Source: Acanthamoeba lenticulata
Lineage: Eukaryota; Discosea; Longamoebia; Acanthamoebidae
Assembly: GCA_002179805.1 (NCBI GenBank)
Contig: NAVB01001829.1
Span: 1 to 12,058, forward strand
Reading direction: 5' to 3'
DNA: 12,058 nt
Shown: positions 9,301-12,058 of the stretch, piece after piece
Position numbering within the stretch: the first letter of the stretch is position 1
Layout of the letters: every line of letters begins with the position of its first letter
The notes under the pieces: model-generated
Seen by the model: only the letters and a program-made list of their open reading frames with translations
Told to the model about the DNA's origin: nothing
Databases searched by the model: none
Position numbers and translations under genes: made by a program

Positions 9301-12009
9301 GACGACTGGGAGATCGACTACGGCGAGCTCGAGGTGGGCGAGCAGCTCGGGGCCGGCGGCTACGGCGAGGTGCATCGCGCCATGTGGAAGGGCACCGAAG
9401 TGGCCGTCAAGGTCATGGCGTCCGAGAAGATCACCAAGGATATGGAGAAGAGCTTCCACGACGAGGTGCGCGTGATGACTTCGCTTCGGCACCCGAACGT
9501 GGTCCTCTTCATGGCCGCCTCGACCAAGCCGCCCAAGATGTGCATCGTCATGGAGTTCATGGCCCTCGGCTCGCTCTTTGACCTTCTCCACAACGAGCTC
9601 ATTCCTGAGATTCCATTCGTGCTCAAGGCCAAGATGGCCTACCAGGCGTCCAAGGGCATGCACTTCCTCCACTCGTCGGGCATCGTCCACCGCGACCTCA
9701 AGTCGCTCAACCTCCTGCTCGACAACAAGTGGAACGTCAAGGTCTCTGACTTTGGCCTGACTAAGTTCAAGGAGGACGCCCAGAAGGGCGGCGCTGCCAA
9801 CGTCGCGGGCAGCGTGCACTGGACGGCGCCCGAGGTGCTCAACGAGTCCGCCGAGACCGACTGGATCTTGGCCGACGTGTACAGCTTCGGCGTCATCCTG
9901 TGGGAGCTGCTCACGCGCGAGCAGCCCTACTTTGGCCTGAGCCCGGCGGCCATCGCTGTGGCGGTCATCCGCGACAACATCCGGCCGGAGATGCCCGAGG
10001 TCCTCACCTGCCCGCCCGAGTTTGAGCAGCTCATCACCAGCTGCTGGCACACGGACCCGGTCATCCGGCCGACCTTCCTCGAGATCATGACGCGCCTCTC
10101 GTCCATGCACGGCGAGTCGACCTCGGCCGGCATGACCTCCAAGACCTCGTCCTCGTCGAGCAGCGGCCAATCGGGCGGTGGCGTCGAAGCCAAGCCCAAG
10201 AGGGGACCCGGCAGCTATGGGTCGTGGACGCTGCCGTCGACGGCCGGCTCGACTTCGACCGGCTCATCCTCGTCGTCCAACGCGTCGCACAATCTGTCGG
10301 CCGCCCGCGCGGCCGCTGGCGGGGGCGTGCGGGCGCCCGAGGGCGAGGTGGCGATCGTGTTCACGGACATCACCCGCGCGGCCTCGCTCTGGGAGTTCAA
10401 CGCCGCGGCCATGCGCGACGCCACGCTGGCCCACAACGAGACCCTGCGCGCGGCGCTCAAGCGGCACCGCGGCTATGAGGTCGTCTTCCTGCGCGACCGC
10501 AACAGCGGCGAGGGCTCCTTCTGCATGGCCTTCCAGCACGCGGCCGACGCCGTGGCCTGGTGCTGCGACGTGCAGCGCGAGCTGCTGCGGGTCGAGTGGC
10601 CCGAGGCCCTGCTCGACCACCCGGGCGCGGCCGAGGAGTGGGGCGACACGGACGACCGCGTCCTGTTCAAGGGCCTGCGCGTGCGCATGGGCGTGCACCT
10701 GGGCACGCCGCGAGCCGTGCGCGATCCGATGACGCGCCGCGTCGAGTACATCGGCCCGGTGGTCAACGCCGCGGCGCGCATCACGGCCATGACCCACGGC
10801 GGCCAGATCGTCCTGAGCCACGCCGCGCACGACAAGCTCGTCGGCGCCTCCGCCGGCGAGGCCGACGCCGACAAGGCCGGCCCTTCGAACTGGGCCTCGC
10901 GGATGGTGTCGCTGGGCAAGTTTGAGATGCCCGACGTGCAAGCGAGCGCGCGGCTCTACGAGCTCAAGGTCGACGGCCTCGAGGCGCGCTTCTTTGGCGG
11001 TGTTACCAAGGACGGCGAGACCACGTCGACGTCTGACGCGGCCTCAGGCGGGCACCACCGCAGCGGAAAGGACCAGAGCCACGCCTCGACCACAGACAAT
11101 GAGGACCACAGCGGCAGCGGTGATATGCAGACGGCGGTGGGCGAGGGGATGATGTTCAAGGAGGACACGTTCCTGACGTCGGCCAACCTGTGCCGCTGGA
11201 TCATCGACTTTGGCGAGATCCAGGTGGGCAAGCAGGTGGGCCTCGGGTCCTACGGCGTGGTCTACCGGGGCAAGTGGAAGGGCGTCGACGTGGCCGTGAA
11301 GCGGTTCATCAAGCAGAAGCTCGACGAGCGGCGGATGCTCGAGTTCCGCGCCGAGATGGCCTTCTTGTCCGAGCTGCACCACCCCAACATCGTCCTCTTC
11401 ATCGGCGCGAGCGTGAAGAAGCCCAACCTGTGCATCGTGACCGAGTTCATGAAGCAGGGCTCGCTCAAGGACATCCTCGGCAACAACGCGCTCAAGCTCA
11501 CGTGGAAGCAGAAGCTGCGCATGCTCCGCTCGGCGGCGCTCGGGATCAACTACCTCCACTCGCTGCAGCCGGTCATCGTGCATCGCGACCTCAAGCCGTC
11601 CAACCTGCTCGTGGACGAGAACTGGAACGTGAAGGTGGCCGACTTTGGCTTTGCGCGCATCAAGGAGGAGAACGCGACCATGACGCGCTGCGGCACGCCC
11701 TGCTGGACGGCGCCCGAGATCATTCGCGGAGAAAAGTACGACGAGCGGGCCGACATGTACTCGTTCGGCATCATCATGTGGCAGATGCTCACGCGCAAGG
11801 AGCCCTACGCCGGGCGCAACTTCATGGGCGTCTCGCTCGACGTGCTCGAGGGCAAGCGCCCTCAAATTCCGGCCGACTGCCCGCCTCCCTACCGGAAGCT
11901 GATGAAGAAGAGCTGGCATGCGTCTGCTGACAAGCGGCCGAAGATGGAGGAGATCGTTGCCTTCTTGGACACCCAGGTGGGTGACGATGACGCCTCGACA
12001 GCTGTGTAA
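6312..12009 (+). CDS. Receptor: tandem PstS-like ectodomains, TM, TKL kinase, class III cyclase, TKL kinase; spliced
   Basis: Nine exons: 6312-6387, 6454-6553, 6619-6682, 6760-6882, 6946-7245, 7319-8371, 8469-8604, 8672-9067 and 9206-12009. All introns are GT-AG and the sum is 5052 nt (1683 residues, TAA stop). The start is set by the signal peptide (MSNFMALVVWCLLLLVLVPS) directly after 6312. Order: PstS-like domain 1 (about 27-355), PstS-like domain 2 (about 364-695), Cys-rich EGF-like stem (703-732), TM (751-774), kinase 1 (about 792-1047), Ser-rich linker, cyclase (about 1128-1340), acidic Ser-rich linker, kinase 2 (about 1422-1673). Kinase 1 has GAGGYGEV, Lys818, HRD 911-913, DFG 931-933 and APE; kinase 2 has GLGSYGVV, Lys1448, HRD 1542-1544, DFG 1562-1564 and APE. 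Both look active and are TKL-type (WTAPE). It should sit in the plasma membrane and turn ligand binding into phosphorylation and possibly cyclic nucleotide. The first intron (66 nt, 6388-6453) is stopless and divisible by three, so may be retained. Confidence 0.9.
6454..8900 (+). other. Two tandem PstS-like periplasmic-binding-protein domains in the receptor ectodomain
   Basis: Each copy opens with the PstS hallmark: LYGDGSALPRTILQTWADRY in copy 1 and LIGAGPALPIFTSWTTSQ in copy 2 (from about 7745). Each then has a domain-crossover strand (FPLYGQALVIAYNVDGL; SPAVVFGVAPAYNL) and the diagnostic xGxIxMWNDxRIxAxN (WAGNISMWNDSRIKALNP; YLGDITMWNDPRIQAINS). Copy 1 also has FVAIDRPIS, where PstS has FGASDxP. 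Bacterial PstS delivers phosphate to the Pst ABC transporter; here there is no transporter, so a sensing role is inferred. The RSDxSGTT phosphate loop is not kept in either copy. Many N-x-S/T sites fit an extracellular location. Confidence 0.82.
8926..9015 (+). other. Cys-rich EGF-like stem
   Basis: Thirty residues carry six Cys with spacing C-x6-C-x5-C-x4-C-x-C-x8-C, including the typical EGF end CVCDSGLTGQYC. It lies between the second PstS-like domain and a Ser/Thr-rich linker leading to the membrane helix, so it is probably a rigid disulphide-bonded stalk outside the cell. Confidence 0.75.
9068..9205 (+). other. AT-rich intron separating the ectodomain from the TM exon
   Basis: A 138-nt GT-AG intron (gttcgcc ... 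caaacag), very AT-rich in its second half. It contains a perfect 11-bp tandem duplication, tcgccattgtc at 9070-9080 and 9081-9091, two bases after the donor. The in-frame reading stops at a TAA ending at 9168. It separates all extracellular coding sequence from one large exon encoding the membrane helix and whole cytoplasmic part. Confidence 0.75.
9208..9279 (+). other. Single transmembrane helix of the receptor
   Basis: Twenty-four residues from VVIPVVVVILLLL to VLVFYI without charge, followed at once by the basic stop-transfer KHKNNK. With the N-terminal signal peptide this predicts a type I membrane protein, with the PstS-like domains outside and the kinases and cyclase inside. Confidence 0.92.
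10339..10977 (+). other. Class III nucleotidyl cyclase domain with altered active-site segment
   Basis: The domain opens with EVAIVFTDITRAASLWEFNA, holding the first metal Asp (about residue 1137). It later shows YIGPVVNAAARITAM and HGGQIVLS, with the Asn and Arg of the NxxxR transition-state pair present (about 1270 and 1274). The segment equal to the usual KTxGDxF is instead VVFLRDRNSGEGSFCMAF, so the base-selecting Lys is missing and the second metal Asp is displaced or absent. The position before the conserved Tyr-x-Gly is Glu rather than the more usual Asp. ATP or GTP choice cannot be read from it, and activity is uncertain. Confidence 0.85.
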
Positions 12010-12058
12010 CAACACAATCGTGGTCCTCTCCACCTGTCTGTCGTCCGTGGAATGAAAG
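12010..12058 (+). other. 3' flank of the receptor gene
   Basis: Forty-nine bases after the TAA stop. No polyadenylation hexamer, repeat or new gene start is visible in this short stretch. Confidence 0.5.

Noticed and set aside
9190..10170. Minus-strand frame opposite kinase 1
   Set aside because: Shadow of the kinase coding strand, with Leu/Asp/His/Val-rich sequence and no recognisable motif.

Overview
The window looks like nuclear DNA of a free-living amoebozoan, most likely Acanthamoeba or a close relative. Coding sequence is GC-rich and broken by many short introns (about 50-200 nt, almost all GT-AG). Gene spacing is tight. Typical content includes degenerate 'NGCPWDE' ankyrin repeats and a receptor that joins tyrosine-kinase-like (TKL) kinases to a class III nucleotidyl cyclase. 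Species assignment is inference. No tRNA, rRNA, transposon, CRISPR array or operon was seen.

Layout. (1) 1-2159, minus strand: 5' part of the XPB/ERCC3/Rad25 helicase gene of TFIIH, cut by the left edge of the window, with ten exons; one of its introns appears to be GC-AG. (2) 2160-2272: a 113-bp T-rich divergent promoter gap. (3) 2273-3536, plus strand: a six-exon gene for a secreted protein with a glycoside hydrolase family 18 (GH18)-like TIM barrel and an altered catalytic motif. (4) About 3555-4004, minus strand: a decayed ankyrin-repeat gene fragment with six repeat units, frameshifts and a stop. (5) 4087 to about 5788, minus strand: an unrecognised Pro/Ala/Ser-rich protein with a bipartite nuclear localisation signal and at least three exons. 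(6) About 5789-6311: a divergent intergenic region with nothing firm in it. (7) 6312-12009, plus strand: the main feature, a nine-exon gene for a predicted 1683-residue single-pass receptor.

The receptor reads in order: signal peptide, two tandem PstS-like (bacterial phosphate-binding-protein fold) domains, a Cys-rich EGF-like stem, a transmembrane helix, TKL kinase 1, a class III nucleotidyl cyclase domain, and TKL kinase 2. It suggests that an extracellular solute is bound by a captured bacterial binding-protein fold and read out by two kinases and a cyclase. Both kinases keep all visible catalytic residues. The cyclase has a disrupted second metal-site/base-recognition segment, and the anion-binding residues of both PstS-like domains are not conserved. 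The ligand and the cyclase activity are therefore open questions. Apart from the two divergent promoters, there is no evidence that the neighbouring genes work with the receptor.

Exon limits were read by eye from splice consensus, reading phase and remembered family alignments. The joined lengths are multiples of three for all complete models.
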